A stretch of 64,000 nucleotides of DNA, taken from positions 186,001-250,000 of the forward strand of contig NZ_SDPU01000001.1 in assembly GCF_004168035.1 (NCBI RefSeq), given 5' to 3'. The DNA is from Nocardioides iriomotensis (GTDB taxonomy: Bacteria; Actinomycetota; Actinomycetes; Propionibacteriales; Nocardioidaceae). The notes below the pieces were generated by a model. It saw nothing but the letters and a program-made list of their open reading frames with translations. It did not search any database and was not told where the DNA came from. A program made the translations under genes and the position numbers. This document shows positions 17,756 to 27,526 of the stretch, in pieces (the first letter of the stretch is position 1; each line of letters opens with the position of its first letter).

Positions 17756-20434
17756 TCAGGCGGAGTCGCTGATCCCTCCCGCGGCGGCCGACCGGCCCGC
17801 CTCCAGCCGCGCCACCGGCACCCGGAACGGCGAGCAGGACACGTAGTCGAGGCCCACCTCGTCGAAGAAGTGGATGGAGTCGGGGTCGCCCCCGTGCTCC
17901 CCGCACACGCCGAGCTTGATGTCGGGCCGCGTCGACCGGCCCGCCTCGACCGCCGTACGCACGAGGGTGCCGACGCCCTCGATGTCCAGCGACTCGAACG
18001 GCGAGACAGCGAAAACGCCCTTCTCGAGATACGTCGAGAAGAACGAGGCCTCGACGTCGTCGCGCGAGAAGCCCCAGGTCATCTGCGTGAGGTCGTTGGT
18101 GCCGAACGAGAAGAACTCTGCCGACTCCGCGATGTGGCCGGCGGTGAGGGCGGCGCGCGGCAGCTCGATCATCGTGCCGACGAGGTGCGGGATCTCGACG
18201 CCCAGCTCGGCCTGCACCTCGGCGGCCACCTCGCGCACCGTGCGCTTGACCAGCTCCAGCTCGCGCACCGTCGCGACCAGCGGGATCATGATCTCCGGCC
18301 GGGCCGTGCCGCCGGCCTTGATCCGCGCGGCGGCCGCCTCCAGGACGGCGCGGACCTGCATCGCGACCAGCCCGGGGATGACGATGCCGAGCCGCACGCC
18401 GCGAAGGCCGAGCATCGGGTTGGCCTCGTGCAGGCGGTGGACCGCCTCGAGCAGCTTGCGCTGCCGCCGCTTGCGGTGCCCGCGCGTGTCGGCGACGGCC
18501 ATCGCGACGGACAGCTCGGTGAGGTCGGGGAGGAACTCGTGCAGCGGCGGGTCGATCAGCCGGATCGTCACCGGCAGGCCCTCCATCGCCTCGAAGATCT
18601 CGATGAAGTCGCTGCGCTGCAGCGGCAGCAGCTCGGCCAGCGCGGCCTCCTGGCCGGCCTCGTCGTCGGCCACGATGAGGTTCTCGACGAGCTGGCGGCG
18701 CTCGCCGAGGAACATGTGCTCGGTGCGGCACAGTCCGATGCCCTGGGCGCCGAAGCGACGGGCCCGTGCGGCGTCCTCGCCGGTGTCGGCGTTGGTCCGG
18801 ACGATCAGCCGGCTGCGCCCGTCGGCGTGCCCCATCAACCGGGCCACGGCCTCGACCAGCGGGTCGTCGACCTCCTGGCCCTCGAACCAGCGCACGACGG
18901 CCGAGTCGGCGACGGGTACGGCGCCGTCGAACACCTCACCGGTCGACCCGTCGATCGAGATCACGTCGCCCTCGCGGACGGTCTTGCCACCGCGCACGGT
19001 GAACTCACCCGCCTTGGCGTCGACCTCGAGCGCCTCGGCGCCGCACACGCAGGTGCGGCCCATGCCGCGGGCCACCACGGCGGCGTGCGACGTCTTGCCG
19101 CCGCGGCTGGTCAGGATGCCCTTGGCGACCATCATCCCGTGCAGGTCGTCGGGACTGGTCTCCTTGCGGACCAGGATCACGTCCTCGCCCCGCTCGACCC
19201 ACTCGACGGCGGTGGCCCAGTCGAAGACCGCCTTGCCGACCGCGGCGCCGGGCGAGGCGTTCATGCCCTTCGCGAGCAGCGTGCGCTCGGCGTTCTCGTC
19301 GAAGCGCGGGAACATCAGCTGGGCGAGCTGGTCGCCGGTGACGCGCCGGAGTGCCTCGTCCATGTCGATCAGGCCCTCGTCGGCCATGTGCACCGCGATC
19401 CGGAATGCCGCCTCGGGCGTGCGCTTGCCGACGCGGGTCTGCAGCATCCAGAGCTTGCCGTGCTCGACGGTGAACTCGATGTCGCACATGTCGTGGTAGT
19501 GGCTCTCGAGCTTCTTCATGATCGCGAGGAGCTCGTCGTGCGCCGCCTTGTCGACCTCGGCGAAGTCCGCCAGCGAGACGGTGTTCCTGATGCCGGCCAC
19601 GACGTCCTCGCCCTGCGCGTTCTGCAGGTAGTCGCCGTACTCCCCCTGGTGGCCCGACGCCGGGTCACGGGTGAACGCGACGCCGGAGCCGGAGTCCATG
19701 CCGCGGTTGCCGAAGACCATCGCCTGCACGTTGACCGCGGTGCCGAGGTCCTCGGGGATCCGCTCCTGCCGGCGATAGAGCACCGCGCGGTCGGTGTTCC
19801 AGGAGTCGAACACCGCGCGCATGGCGAGGTCGAGCTGGTCGCGCGGGTCCTGCGGGAAGTCGCGGCCGGTGTGCGAGCTGACGATGCCCTTGAACGTCTC
19901 GACCAGACCGCGGAGGTCGTCGACGCCGAGGTCGACGTCGTTCTTCACGCCGCGCTCGTCCTTGAGGTCGTCGAGCGCGTCGCGGAAGGCCTCGGAGTCG
20001 ATGTGCAGCACGGTGCCGCCGAACATCTGCAGCAGCCGCCGGTAGGAGTCGAAGGCGAACCGCTCGTCGCCCGCCGCCGCCGCGAGGCCGTGCACGCTCT
20101 CGTCGTTCAGTCCGACGTTGAGCACCGTCTCCATCATCCCGGGCATCGAGAACTTCGCGCCCGACCGCACGGAGACCAGCAACGGGTCGGCCGCGTCGCC
20201 GAGCCGGCGACCCATCCGCTCCTCGAGCCGGGCCAGGTGCTGACCCACCTCGTCGGCGAGCCCCGCGGGCGAGGCTCCCTCGGCGAGGTAGGCACGGCAC
20301 GCGTCGGTGCTGATCGTGAAGCCGGGCGGGACGGGCAGCCCCAGGTTGGTCATCTCGGCCAGGTTGGCGCCCTTGCCCCCCAGCAGGTCCTTCTGGTCCT
20401 TGCTGCCCTCGGCGAAGTCGTAGACGTACGTCAT
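17756..20434 (-). CDS. ppdK: Pyruvate, phosphate dikinase
   Basis: 892 residues from ATG 20432-20434 (MTYVYDFAEGSKDQKDLLGGKGANLAEM), the standard start and length. It interconverts pyruvate + ATP + Pi with PEP + AMP + PPi. The N-terminal ATP-grasp domain, the central swivelling domain with the phospho-accepting His450 (GGKTSHAAVVARGMG) and the C-terminal TIM barrel (GIGLCRTEHMF, and Cys in GVCGEHGGDP) are all present. The frame open further upstream is not part of the gene. No neighbouring PPDK regulatory kinase/phosphatase gene is seen. It may serve gluconeogenesis or PPi-linked glycolysis; the direction cannot be inferred. Confidence 0.96.
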   Translation of the reverse strand: MTYVYDFAEGSKDQKDLLGGKGANLAEMTNLGLPVPPGFTISTDACRAYLAEGASPAGLADEVGQHLARLEERMGRRLGDAADPLLVSVRSGAKFSMPGMMETVLNVGLNDESVHGLAAAAGDERFAFDSYRRLLQMFGGTVLHIDSEAFRDALDDLKDERGVKNDVDLGVDDLRGLVETFKGIVSSHTGRDFPQDPRDQLDLAMRAVFDSWNTDRAVLYRRQERIPEDLGTAVNVQAMVFGNRGMDSGSGVAFTRDPASGHQGEYGDYLQNAQGEDVVAGIRNTVSLADFAEVDKAAHDELLAIMKKLESHYHDMCDIEFTVEHGKLWMLQTRVGKRTPEAAFRIAVHMADEGLIDMDEALRRVTGDQLAQLMFPRFDENAERTLLAKGMNASPGAAVGKAVFDWATAVEWVERGEDVILVRKETSPDDLHGMMVAKGILTSRGGKTSHAAVVARGMGRTCVCGAEALEVDAKAGEFTVRGGKTVREGDVISIDGSTGEVFDGAVPVADSAVVRWFEGQEVDDPLVEAVARLMGHADGRSRLIVRTNADTGEDAARARRFGAQGIGLCRTEHMFLGERRQLVENLIVADDEAGQEAALAELLPLQRSDFIEIFEAMEGLPVTIRLIDPPLHEFLPDLTELSVAMAVADTRGHRKRRQRKLLEAVHRLHEANPMLGLRGVRLGIVIPGLVAMQVRAVLEAAAARIKAGGTARPEIMIPLVATVRELELVKRTVREVAAEVQAELGVEIPHLVGTMIELPRAALTAGHIAESAEFFSFGTNDLTQMTWGFSRDDVEASFFSTYLEKGVFAVSPFESLDIEGVGTLVRTAVEAGRSTRPDIKLGVCGEHGGDPDSIHFFDEVGLDYVSCSPFRVPVARLEAGRSAAAGGISDSA

Positions 20435-20484
20435 TTCCCGATCATGGACCAAGAGTCCCGACCGGGCCAGAGCCCAGCCGGGGG

Positions 20485-21516
20485 TCAGTCCTCGGTCGCG
20501 CCCGCCCAGAGGTTGATGCCCGCGTCGACCGCGTCCTGGTCGATCGCGGCCAGCTCCTCGTCGGTCAGGGGCGGGCCCCCGAGCGCATCGAGGTTGGTGT
20601 CGAGCTGCTCGACCGAGGACGCCCCGATCACGGCCGACGTGACCCGCTTGTCGCGCAGCGCCCACTGCAGGGCCATCTGGGCGAGCTTCTGGCCGCGCTC
20701 CCGGGCGATCTCGTCGAGCCGGCGGACGTGCCGCAGGGTGGCCTCGTCGAGGTGGTCCTGCGGCAGCGTGCTGTCACTGCGGGCGGCGCGGGAGTCCTCG
20801 GGGACGCCGCCGAGGTAGCGGTCGGTGAGCAGGCCCTGCGCGAGCGCGGTGAAGACGATGACGCCCATCCCCTGCTCCTCGCACTCGTCGAGCAGGCCCT
20901 TCTCGATCCAGCGGTTCAGCATGCTGTACGACGGCTGGTGGATGAGCAGCGGCGTGCCCAGCTCGCGGGCGATCGTCGCGGCCTCCTTGGTCCTCGACGG
21001 CGAGTAGGACGAGATCCCGGCGTACAAGGCCTTGCCCGACCGCACCGCGTGGTCGAGCGCCATCATCGTCTCCGCGATCGGCGTCTCGGGGTCGAACCGG
21101 TGGCTGTAGAAGATGTCCACGTAGTCGAGACCCATCCGCTCCAGCGACTGGTCGAGCGAGGCGAGGACGTACTTCCGCGAGCCGCCACCCTGGCCGTAGG
21201 GACCCGGCCACATGTCGTAGCCGGCCTTGGTCGACACGATGATCTCGTCACGGTAGGGCTTGAGGTCGTCGGCGAGGTACTTCCCGAAGTTGAGCTCGGC
21301 CCGGCCGTAGGGCGGGCCGTAGTTGTTCGCGAGGTCGAAGTGCGTGACACCCCGGTCGAAGGCGCGCCGGATGACGGCGCGCTGGGTCTCCTCCGGCCGG
21401 TCGTCGCCGAAGTTCTGCCACAGCCCGAGGCTGATCGCGGGGAGCTTGAGCCCGCTGGCACCGGTGAAGCGGTACTCCATCGAGTCGTAGCGGTCGGCGG
21501 CGGCTTCGTAGGTCAT
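20485..21516 (-). CDS. Aldo/keto reductase, YghZ/GPR-like
   Basis: 343 residues from ATG 21514-21516; GGCAGG lies 9 bases before it, whereas the ATG three codons upstream is too close to that site. The AKR catalytic tetrad is visible: Asp and Tyr in HFDLANNYGPPYGRAE, Lys in IVSTKAGYDMWPGPYG and His in IFYSHRFDPETP. The GPYGQGGGSRKY stretch is typical of the AKR14 (E. coli YghZ, L-glyceraldehyde-3-phosphate reductase) group. NADPH binding is suggested by IGASSVEQLDTNL. It likely detoxifies aldehydes. 50 bases separate it from ppdK downstream on the same strand. Confidence 0.9.
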   Translation of the reverse strand: MTYEAAADRYDSMEYRFTGASGLKLPAISLGLWQNFGDDRPEETQRAVIRRAFDRGVTHFDLANNYGPPYGRAELNFGKYLADDLKPYRDEIIVSTKAGYDMWPGPYGQGGGSRKYVLASLDQSLERMGLDYVDIFYSHRFDPETPIAETMMALDHAVRSGKALYAGISSYSPSRTKEAATIARELGTPLLIHQPSYSMLNRWIEKGLLDECEEQGMGVIVFTALAQGLLTDRYLGGVPEDSRAARSDSTLPQDHLDEATLRHVRRLDEIARERGQKLAQMALQWALRDKRVTSAVIGASSVEQLDTNLDALGGPPLTDEELAAIDQDAVDAGINLWAGATED

Positions 21517-21539
21517 GCCGCCCATCCTGCCAACGTCGG

Positions 21540-22367
21540 CTAGGGCCGGAGCGCCAGGGCTGCCGCCACGGCCAGCTCCGCGAAGGCGATGTTCTGGCGC
21601 GACAGCTCGGACTCGTCGAGCATGCCGATCCGCTCACCGGTCACGCGGTAGGACAGCGCCTCGGCGAGCAGGATCCGCCACTCCTCGCCGAACACCTCCA
21701 GCGCGTGCTCGCCGGCCCCGTCCTTCGACGTCAGCCGGTCGGTCGCGAGCACGTGGTGCAGACGCGGGATGCCCAGCGCGAACCACGCGACCAGGTCCGG
21801 ACGGCCCGCCTCGTCGGGGAACCGGGCCAGCTCGCGGACGTGCGGCTCCCAGTAGCTCGACAGGTTGTCGTGGGTGAACCGGCGCAGCGTCGGCAGGTCG
21901 GTCCGCACGTCGACGTCGGCGAGGTCCGGTCCGCGCAGCGTGAGCCCGTGCCAGGCCAGCTCGTGCCAGGTCACCGGGTTCACGTCGAAGCGCCCAGCCT
22001 CCTGGAACTCGCCGGCCAGGATGCACGGCACGTCCGGACAGTCGTCGGTCGGCCGGGCCAGGTCGGCCCAGGTGGCGTAGAAGCCGTCGTACGACGGGCT
22101 CGGGAACGTCGACCCCAGCCGCTCGTGCACGACGTCGAGGCGGGCCACCTCGCGGGCCGTCGGGCGCCCGTGGGTCACCGCGACGAAGTCGACGTCGCTG
22201 CGCCCGGCGTACCACTCGCCGAAGCCGATCGAACCGTGCAGGTACAGGCCCTCGACGAGGCCGGGTAGCTCCTCGTCGACCATCGACAGGTAGGTCTCGC
22301 ACACGGTGCGCACCTCGGTCGGCGGCCAGAGCGTGCTCACGCGCGGCGTGCGCTCGTGCGGGTGCAT
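21540..22367 (-). CDS. Nucleotidyltransferase-like protein (ANT/AadA-type fold)
   Basis: 275 residues from ATG 22365-22367 (MHPHERTPRVS). The N-terminal half has the Pol-beta nucleotidyltransferase motif LYLHGSIGFGEWYAGRSDVDFVAV (GS...DxD). The C-terminal half is alpha-helical and resembles the DUF4111-type partner domain of streptomycin/spectinomycin adenylyltransferases (WHELAWHGLTLRGP). The overall fit to AadA is partial, so an antibiotic-modifying role is only one possibility. It lies 13 bases downstream of the methyltransferase gene, perhaps in one unit with it, the phosphotransferase and truA. Confidence 0.75.
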   Translation of the reverse strand: MHPHERTPRVSTLWPPTEVRTVCETYLSMVDEELPGLVEGLYLHGSIGFGEWYAGRSDVDFVAVTHGRPTAREVARLDVVHERLGSTFPSPSYDGFYATWADLARPTDDCPDVPCILAGEFQEAGRFDVNPVTWHELAWHGLTLRGPDLADVDVRTDLPTLRRFTHDNLSSYWEPHVRELARFPDEAGRPDLVAWFALGIPRLHHVLATDRLTSKDGAGEHALEVFGEEWRILLAEALSYRVTGERIGMLDESELSRQNIAFAELAVAAALALRP

Positions 22368-22380
22368 GGCTCCATCCTGC

Positions 22381-22983
22381 CTACCCGCGCCGCACCTCGA
22401 GCACACGGAAGCCCTTGGCGCTGCCGATGCGCCCGGTCGGCCAGCCCTGCTCGCCCAGCCAGCGCTGCAGCGAGTCGCCGCCGAGGTTCTTGCCGACCAC
22501 CAGCACCGCCCGCCCACCCGGCGCGAGCCGCGGCAGCCACGTCAGCAGCAGGGCGTGCAGCGTCTCCTTGCCGATCCGGATCGGCGGGTTCGACCAGATC
22601 TCGTCGAACGTCACCTCCGCCGGTACGGCGTCCGGGGTGGCCGCCGTGAACCGGTCCTCCACGCCGAGCGCCCGGGCGTTCTCGTCCGCGAGCAGCACCG
22701 CCCGCTCGTTGACGTCGACGCCCCACACCCGCGCCTGCGGACGCGCCAGCGCCAGGCTGAGCCCGATGACGCCGTACCCGCAGCCGAGGTCGAGGAAGGT
22801 CGCTCCGTGGGTCGGCGGATCCGTCTCGCGGAACAGCACCGCCGTGCCCACGTCGAGCCGGCCCTGCGCGAAGACGCCGGACCCCGACGTCAGGGTCAGC
22901 TCGCGGCCCCAGACGGACGCGGTGACCGGCACCCGCCGGAACGGCACCGACGGGTCGGCGGAGAAGTAGTGCTCGTCGGTCAC
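22381..22983 (-). CDS. Class I SAM-dependent methyltransferase, RsmC-like
   Basis: 200 residues from the GTG at 22981-22983, which overlaps the stop of the upstream phosphotransferase gene (GTGA). SAM motif I is FLDLGCGYGVIGLSLA, the acidic motif II WGVDVNERAVLLA, and the N6/N2-type catalytic motif IV IWSNPPIRIGKE. The NPP motif plus the N-terminal GVFAQGRLDVGT (as in RsmC/RlmG FSxxxxDxGT) point to an rRNA guanine-N2 methyltransferase-like enzyme. It corresponds only to the C-terminal catalytic half of RsmC. Confidence 0.88.
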   Translation of the reverse strand: MTDEHYFSADPSVPFRRVPVTASVWGRELTLTSGSGVFAQGRLDVGTAVLFRETDPPTHGATFLDLGCGYGVIGLSLALARPQARVWGVDVNERAVLLADENARALGVEDRFTAATPDAVPAEVTFDEIWSNPPIRIGKETLHALLLTWLPRLAPGGRAVLVVGKNLGGDSLQRWLGEQGWPTGRIGSAKGFRVLEVRRG

Positions 22984-23807
22984 GCCGCCGCTCCGATCCG
23001 GTCGAGCACCAGGTCGACGCTGGCGCCGCGGTGGGCGACGTAGCCGTCGCTGCCCGGAGCGTGCCAACCCAGCGTCTCGCCGACGCCGCGGGTGGCGATC
23101 CGGAACACCACCGCGCGCAGCAGCAGCTGGTCCCACTCCTCGACGTCGCTCCAGCGGTCGAGCAGTGCCGGGTCGGCGCCCTCCCAGCAGACCGCGTCCA
23201 TCGCGACGACGGCGAGCGACCAGCCCGGCGGCCGGAAGTACGGCGAGACGTCGATGACCGCCGGCGGCAGCGCGTCGTGCCAGAGGGTGTTGCCACCGAG
23301 GTCGCCGTGGACCACCTGCTCCGGCAGGTCGACCGGGCGGAGCGCGGCCATCGCGCGACGGGCCAGCGCGACCACCTCGTCGGAGCCGACCGGCTCGGCG
23401 CCCTCCCACGCCACGCGCTCGGCCCGTGCCCAGGCGTCGGTGCGCTCGTCGAGGAAGCCCGGTCGCGGCAGGGGTGCGGTCCGGGCGTGGAACGCGTCGA
23501 CCACCGCGCGGAACCGGTCCGGGTCGTCACCGGCCCGGGCGGTCGTGCCCGGCAGCCAGCGCGTGGCGCCCCACCCCCGGTGCTCCCACCCACCGTCGCC
23601 GGTGCGCAGGGGCGCCGGGACCCGGATCTCGTCGTCGGCCCAGCCGTCCAGCAGGTCGCAGATCCACGCGTGGCCGGCGGCGTTGTCGACCGGCTTGAGC
23701 ACCGTGTCGGCGGCCCGCCAGCTCGCGCCCTGACCGCCCTCCAGGGGCACCGGGTCGACGCCGGCGACGCCGTACGCCGCCAGCACCTCGGGCGACGGCG
23801 CGCTCAC
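22980..23807 (-). CDS. Aminoglycoside phosphotransferase-family kinase
   Basis: 275 residues from GTG 23805-23807, overlapping the truA stop by 4 bases. Kinase-like fold: catalytic loop [27 protein letters not shown] (HGDxxxxN plus the metal-binding Asp). The N-terminal lobe is short ([24 protein letters not shown], with the ATP-anchoring Lys in VLKPV). APH-family enzymes phosphorylate many small molecules as well as drugs; nothing here shows resistance. Tight coupling to truA and the methyltransferase suggests one transcript. Confidence 0.82.
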   Translation of the reverse strand: MSAPSPEVLAAYGVAGVDPVPLEGGQGASWRAADTVLKPVDNAAGHAWICDLLDGWADDEIRVPAPLRTGDGGWEHRGWGATRWLPGTTARAGDDPDRFRAVVDAFHARTAPLPRPGFLDERTDAWARAERVAWEGAEPVGSDEVVALARRAMAALRPVDLPEQVVHGDLGGNTLWHDALPPAVIDVSPYFRPPGWSLAVVAMDAVCWEGADPALLDRWSDVEEWDQLLLRAVVFRIATRGVGETLGWHAPGSDGYVAHRGASVDLVLDRIGAAA

Positions 23808-24643
23808 GACAGCGTCCTCACCGAGCGGGCGGCGGTGGCCTGGGCGGCGAGCGCGCCGTCGGCCGGGTAGGCGACCTCCTCGAGCGTCAGCCCGTGCGCC
23901 GGCATCACGGTGACACCCGGGTCGCGGACGGCGGCGGCGAGCACGTCGCCCGCCCACTCCGCCGTACGGCGGCCCTCACCGACCGCGACGAGGCAGCCGA
24001 CGAGCGCCCGCACCATGCTGTGGCAGAACGCGTCCGCGCGGACCGTCGCGACAGCCAGCCCCGCGGGGTCGCGCTCCCAGCGCAGGTCGAGCAGCGTGCG
24101 GATCGTGGTGGCGCCCTCGCGCTTCTTGCAGAACGCCGCGAAGTCGTGCTCCCCGAGCAGGCGGGCCGCGGCGTCGTTCATCGCGTCGAGGTCGAGCGCC
24201 CGTGGCCACGCGAGGACGGCGGTGCGGGTCAGCGGGTCAACGAGCGCGGGGGTGTCGGCGACCCGGTACGCGTAGCGCCGCCACACCGCGCCGAACCGCG
24301 CGTCGAACGCCTCCGGCACCTCGCGGGCCCGGTGCACGCGGACGTCGTCGTCCAGCACGCCGTTGAGCCGGCGGACCAACGCCGCGGCCGGCGGGTCCTG
24401 GCTGCGGCCGGCGGACGCGACCAGCACGTCCGGCTCGACGTCGAGGTGCACCACCTGGCCGCGCGCGTGCACGCCGGTGTCGGTGCGGCCGGCGCAGGTC
24501 ACCGGCACCTCCGGGACGCGCAGGACGGTGGCGAGCGCCTGCTCCAGGGCGCCCTGCACGGTGCGCAGACCCGGCTGCGCGGCCCAGCCGTGGAAGGCCG
24601 TGCCGTCGTAGGCGAGGTCGAGTCGGAGGCGCACGGCGCTCAT
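23804..24643 (-). CDS. truA: tRNA pseudouridine synthase A
   Basis: 279 residues from ATG 24641-24643. It makes pseudouridine at positions 38-40 of the tRNA anticodon stem-loop. The catalytic Asp is in [19 protein letters not shown]; the N-terminal [20 protein letters not shown] and the C-terminal [17 protein letters not shown] are family signatures. GGGAGG directly abuts the ATG, which is too close; the GTG three codons in (24632-24634) has a 9-base gap and may be the true start. truA normally follows rplQ; here two plus-strand genes separate them. Copy 2 of the 71-nt element lies just upstream. Confidence 0.95.
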   Translation of the reverse strand: MSAVRLRLDLAYDGTAFHGWAAQPGLRTVQGALEQALATVLRVPEVPVTCAGRTDTGVHARGQVVHLDVEPDVLVASAGRSQDPPAAALVRRLNGVLDDDVRVHRAREVPEAFDARFGAVWRRYAYRVADTPALVDPLTRTAVLAWPRALDLDAMNDAAARLLGEHDFAAFCKKREGATTIRTLLDLRWERDPAGLAVATVRADAFCHSMVRALVGCLVAVGEGRRTAEWAGDVLAAAVRDPGVTVMPAHGLTLEEVAYPADGALAAQATAARSVRTLS

Positions 24644-24657
24644 CCTCCCAAATCGGA

Positions 24658-24728
24658 ACTTCCCCAGCGACGTGGACGCTGCCCACGCGGAATGCCCCTT
24701 GTTGAGCGTCCATAACCCCGCGTTACAG
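24658..24728. repeat. 71-nt conserved intergenic element, copy 2
   Basis: Gapless match to 7181-7251, with ACTTCCCCAG at 24658-24667 and the 37-base conserved 3' part at 24692-24728. It fills nearly the whole gap between divergent truA and the FAD oxidoreductase: 14 bases from the annotated truA ATG and 17 bases from the oxidoreductase GTG. Here the variable middle can form CGTGG/CCACG (24671-24675 with 24683-24687), near the position of a different hairpin in copy 1. At this site a promoter or operator role is possible. Confidence 0.75.
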
Positions 24729-24745
24729 GTGTCTAGGATCGACGC

Positions 24746-26428
24746 GTGACCGAACCGCGCGTCCTGCCCGCGATCCTCGTCGTGTCCGAGCACCACAGCG
24801 AGTTCCTGCTCGACGAGTTCGGCCGCTACACCCGCGACTACCAGCTCCGGGCGGTCCGGACGATGGGCGACGCGAAGGCGGTGCTCGACGAGCTCCGCAC
24901 GGACGCCGTACCCGTCCCGATGATCGTGGCCGACTCGTCGCTGCCCGACGCCAGCGTGCTCGAGGCGTTCCACCTGTGGCGCACCGTGGTGCCGACGGCC
25001 CGGCGGCTGGTCGTCGCGCACTGGGACAACTTCCTCACCGACGCGCCGCGGCTGCGCGCGGGCATGGCCAAGGGCAAGTTCGACGCCTATCTGCTGATGC
25101 CGCGCGGCGTGCGCGACGAGGAGTTCCACACCGCCGTCACCGAGCTGCTCTCCGACTGGGGCTCGACCGTCGCCGACCCCGAGGTCGACACCGTCCGGAT
25201 CGTCACGCCCGTGCTCGACGGGCTGACCCTGTCGATCCGCGACTTCCTCGACCGGATGGGCATGCCGGCCCGCGTGCACCACCCCGACAGCCAGGTCGGC
25301 TCCGAGGTGCTCGCCCGCTTCCCCGACCCCACCGAGGTCACCTTCCCGGTCGTGGAGTCGATGCGTCGCGACCCGATCCTGGCGACCTCCGTGCACGACG
25401 TCGCCGTGAACATCTACGGCGCGCCCAGCGACATCGACGTCGACACCGTGGTCGACCTCGCGATCGTCGGCGGCGGCCCGGCCGGGCTCGCGGCCGCGGT
25501 GTACGGCGCCAGCGAGGGGCTCGACACCGTCGTGGTCGAGGCGGAGGCGGTCGGCGGCCAGGCCGGCACGTCGTCGATGATCCGCAACTACCTCGGCTTC
25601 CCCCGCGGCATCTCCGGCATGCGGCTGGCCCAGCGCGCCCGCAACCAGGCGATCCGGTTCGGCGCCCGCTTCTTCACCGGCTGGCCGGTCACCGGCCTCG
25701 AGGTGGGCTCCGACGGCCTCCCGCACGCGGTCGTCACCGACGGCGGCCGGATCCGGGCCCGCGCGGTCGTCGTCTCCTCCGGGGTCTCCTACCGCAAGCT
25801 GCGCGTCGAGCCGCTCGAGCACCTCGTCGGGCAGGGCGTCTTCTACGGTGCCGCGATGACCGCCGCCCGCGAGATGGAGGGTCAGGACGTGTACGTCGTC
25901 GGCGGCGGCAACTCCGCCGGCCAGGCCGCGGTGCACCTGTCGCGCTTCGCCGCCTCGGTCACGATCCTGGTCCGCCGCCCGACGATCACCGAGACGATGT
26001 CGCAGTACCTCGTCGACGAGATCACCTGGAACCCCCGCGTCCGGGTCCGGGCGTGCTGCGAGGTCGTGGACGGCGGCGGCGACGGCCACCTGGAGTGGCT
26101 GACGATCCGGAACACCGAGACCGGCGAGGAGAAGCGGCACGACGCCTACGGCCTGTTCCTGCTCCTCGGGGCCGAGCCGACCTGCGACTGGCTACCGCCC
26201 CGGATCGCCCGCGACGAGCGCGGCTTCGTGCTCACCGGCCGCGACGTCCCCAAGGAGTCGTGGCTCGACGGCCTGCCGCCCGAGAGCCTCGCCACCACCG
26301 TGCCCGGCATCTTCGCCGCCGGTGACATCCGGGCGGGCTCGATGAAGCGGGTCGCGGCGGCCAGCGGCGAGGGCGCGTCCGTGGTGCCGCTGGTGCACCA
26401 GTGGCTCGAGCCCGGACCGGAGCTGTGA
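24746..26428 (+). CDS. Thioredoxin-reductase-like FAD oxidoreductase with receiver-like N terminus
   Basis: 560 residues from GTG. Residues ~8-135 resemble a response-regulator receiver ([22 protein letters not shown]). Residues ~148-225 look like a glutaredoxin-type insert ([19 protein letters not shown]) without a CxxC. The C-terminal ~330 residues are a TrxR-type flavoprotein: FAD motif [15 protein letters not shown] (240-254), NAD(P)H motif [12 protein letters not shown] (384-395) and [16 protein letters not shown] (521-536). The redox CATC of thioredoxin reductases is replaced by YGAAMT (367-372), so it cannot reduce thioredoxin in the usual way. Its stop overlaps the start of a GntR gene. 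Function unknown; a redox or NAD(P)H-sensing role is a guess. Confidence 0.85.
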   Translation: MTEPRVLPAILVVSEHHSEFLLDEFGRYTRDYQLRAVRTMGDAKAVLDELRTDAVPVPMIVADSSLPDASVLEAFHLWRTVVPTARRLVVAHWDNFLTDAPRLRAGMAKGKFDAYLLMPRGVRDEEFHTAVTELLSDWGSTVADPEVDTVRIVTPVLDGLTLSIRDFLDRMGMPARVHHPDSQVGSEVLARFPDPTEVTFPVVESMRRDPILATSVHDVAVNIYGAPSDIDVDTVVDLAIVGGGPAGLAAAVYGASEGLDTVVVEAEAVGGQAGTSSMIRNYLGFPRGISGMRLAQRARNQAIRFGARFFTGWPVTGLEVGSDGLPHAVVTDGGRIRARAVVVSSGVSYRKLRVEPLEHLVGQGVFYGAAMTAAREMEGQDVYVVGGGNSAGQAAVHLSRFAASVTILVRRPTITETMSQYLVDEITWNPRVRVRACCEVVDGGGDGHLEWLTIRNTETGEEKRHDAYGLFLLLGAEPTCDWLPPRIARDERGFVLTGRDVPKESWLDGLPPESLATTVPGIFAAGDIRAGSMKRVAAASGEGASVVPLVHQWLEPGPEL

Positions 26429-26790
26429 CCGCGTCGACGCCGGAGCTGCGGATCGACCCCGACGGCGCCGTACCGCCGTTCGAGCAGCTGCGCACCCAGC
26501 TCGCCCGCCAGGCCGCCGACGGCACCCTGCCCGCGGGCACGAAGCTGCCGACCGTCCGCGGCCTCGCCGACCACCTCGGCCTCGCGCCCGGCACGGTGGC
26601 CCGGGCCTACAAGGAGCTCGAGGGCGACGGCGTCATCGAGACCCAGGGCCGGCGCGGCACCTTCGTCCGGTCGGGGGCGACCGCCGGTGCGGGGGTCTCG
26701 ACGGTCGTCACCGCACTCGTCGCGGCGGCGCGCCGCGACGGGCTCACGCTGCCCGAGACGCAGCGGCTCGTCGAGCGCGCCTGGTCCTGA
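26425..26790 (+). CDS. GntR-family regulator, YtrA-like
   Basis: 121 residues from the GTG overlapping the oxidoreductase stop (GTGA). The winged-helix domain is clear: PPFEQLRTQLARQAADGTLPAGTKLPTVRGLADHLGLAPGTVARAYKELEGDGVIETQGRRGTFV. Only a ~35-residue helical tail follows, as in the YtrA subfamily, so no ligand domain is present. Translational coupling suggests it regulates, or is regulated with, the FAD oxidoreductase. Confidence 0.92.
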   Translation: MTASTPELRIDPDGAVPPFEQLRTQLARQAADGTLPAGTKLPTVRGLADHLGLAPGTVARAYKELEGDGVIETQGRRGTFVRSGATAGAGVSTVVTALVAAARRDGLTLPETQRLVERAWS

Positions 26791-26802
26791 CCCGGAACGC
26801 CG

Positions 26803-26836
26803 ACGGCCCGCCCTCCCCGGAGGGAGGACGGGCCGT
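26803..26836. terminator. Bidirectional hairpin between gntR and rplQ
   Basis: ACGGCCCG pairs with CGGGCCGT, and inside this, after one mismatch, CCTCC pairs with GGAGG. It lies 13 bases after the gntR stop and 33 bases beyond the convergent rplQ stop, so it can serve both transcripts. Confidence 0.75.
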
Positions 26837-26869
26837 GCGGTCGTGGGTGCTCGACTCAACGAGCGGGCG

Positions 26870-27466
26870 TCACTCGGACTTGTTCTCGTCCTCGTCGGCC
26901 GCGGCCTCCTCGGCCGGAGCCTCGTCAGCGGCAGCCTCGTCGGCCGGAGCCTCGTCGGTGGCCTCGGCCTCGACGACCTCGGTCTCGGTGCCCTCGGCGG
27001 CCGGGGTCTCCTCCGCCTCGGCGGCGGGGGTCTCCTCGACGGTGTCCGCAGCAGCCGGAGCGGCGGCGGTCTTGCTGGCCGGCTTGTCGGACTTCGCCTT
27101 CGGCGTGTAGTCCTCGGTCACCAGCTCGATGACGGCCATCGGGGCGTTGTCGCCCTTGCGGGGGCCGATCTTGGTGATCCGGGTGTAGCCACCCGGACGC
27201 TCGGCGTACCGCGGCGCGATGTCCTCGAACAGCGTGTGCACGACACCCTTGTCGCGGATCGTCGACACCACCTGGCGACGGTTGTGCAGGTCGCCCTTCT
27301 TGGCCTTGGTGATCAGCTTCTCCGCGACCGGACGCAGCACGCGCGCCTTGGCCTCGGTGGTGGTGATCCGGCCGTGCTCGAACAGGGCGGTGGCCAGGTT
27401 CGAGACGATCAGCCGCTGGTGGGCCGGGCTGCCGCCGAGGCGGGCGCCCTTCTTGGGGGTAGGCAT
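26870..27466 (-). CDS. rplQ: 50S ribosomal protein L17 (bL17) with long acidic tail
   Basis: 198 residues. Residues 1-118 are ordinary L17 ([48 protein letters not shown]). Residues ~119-198 are an Ala/Glu-rich low-complexity tail ([30 protein letters not shown]), likely disordered and solvent exposed. Such tails occur in actinobacterial L17. It is the last gene of the alpha operon, 97 bases after rpoA, and is followed by a bidirectional hairpin. Confidence 0.96.
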   Translation of the reverse strand: MPTPKKGARLGGSPAHQRLIVSNLATALFEHGRITTTEAKARVLRPVAEKLITKAKKGDLHNRRQVVSTIRDKGVVHTLFEDIAPRYAERPGGYTRITKIGPRKGDNAPMAVIELVTEDYTPKAKSDKPASKTAAAPAAADTVEETPAAEAEETPAAEGTETEVVEAEATDEAPADEAAADEAPAEEAAADEDENKSE

Positions 27467-27526
27467 CTTCGTCTACTCGTTCCTCCCGGGCCGTACCAGG
27501 TACCCGGGTAGTGGTGTTCTTCGGTT

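Noticed and set aside
17870-20818. 982-codon open frame opposite ppdK
   Set aside because: Composition shadow of ppdK; no recognisable domains or plausible start.
21540-23807. Antibiotic-resistance cassette (ANT-like plus APH-like genes)
   Set aside because: Both folds are widespread in housekeeping metabolism, composition matches the surroundings, and no mobile-element features flank them.
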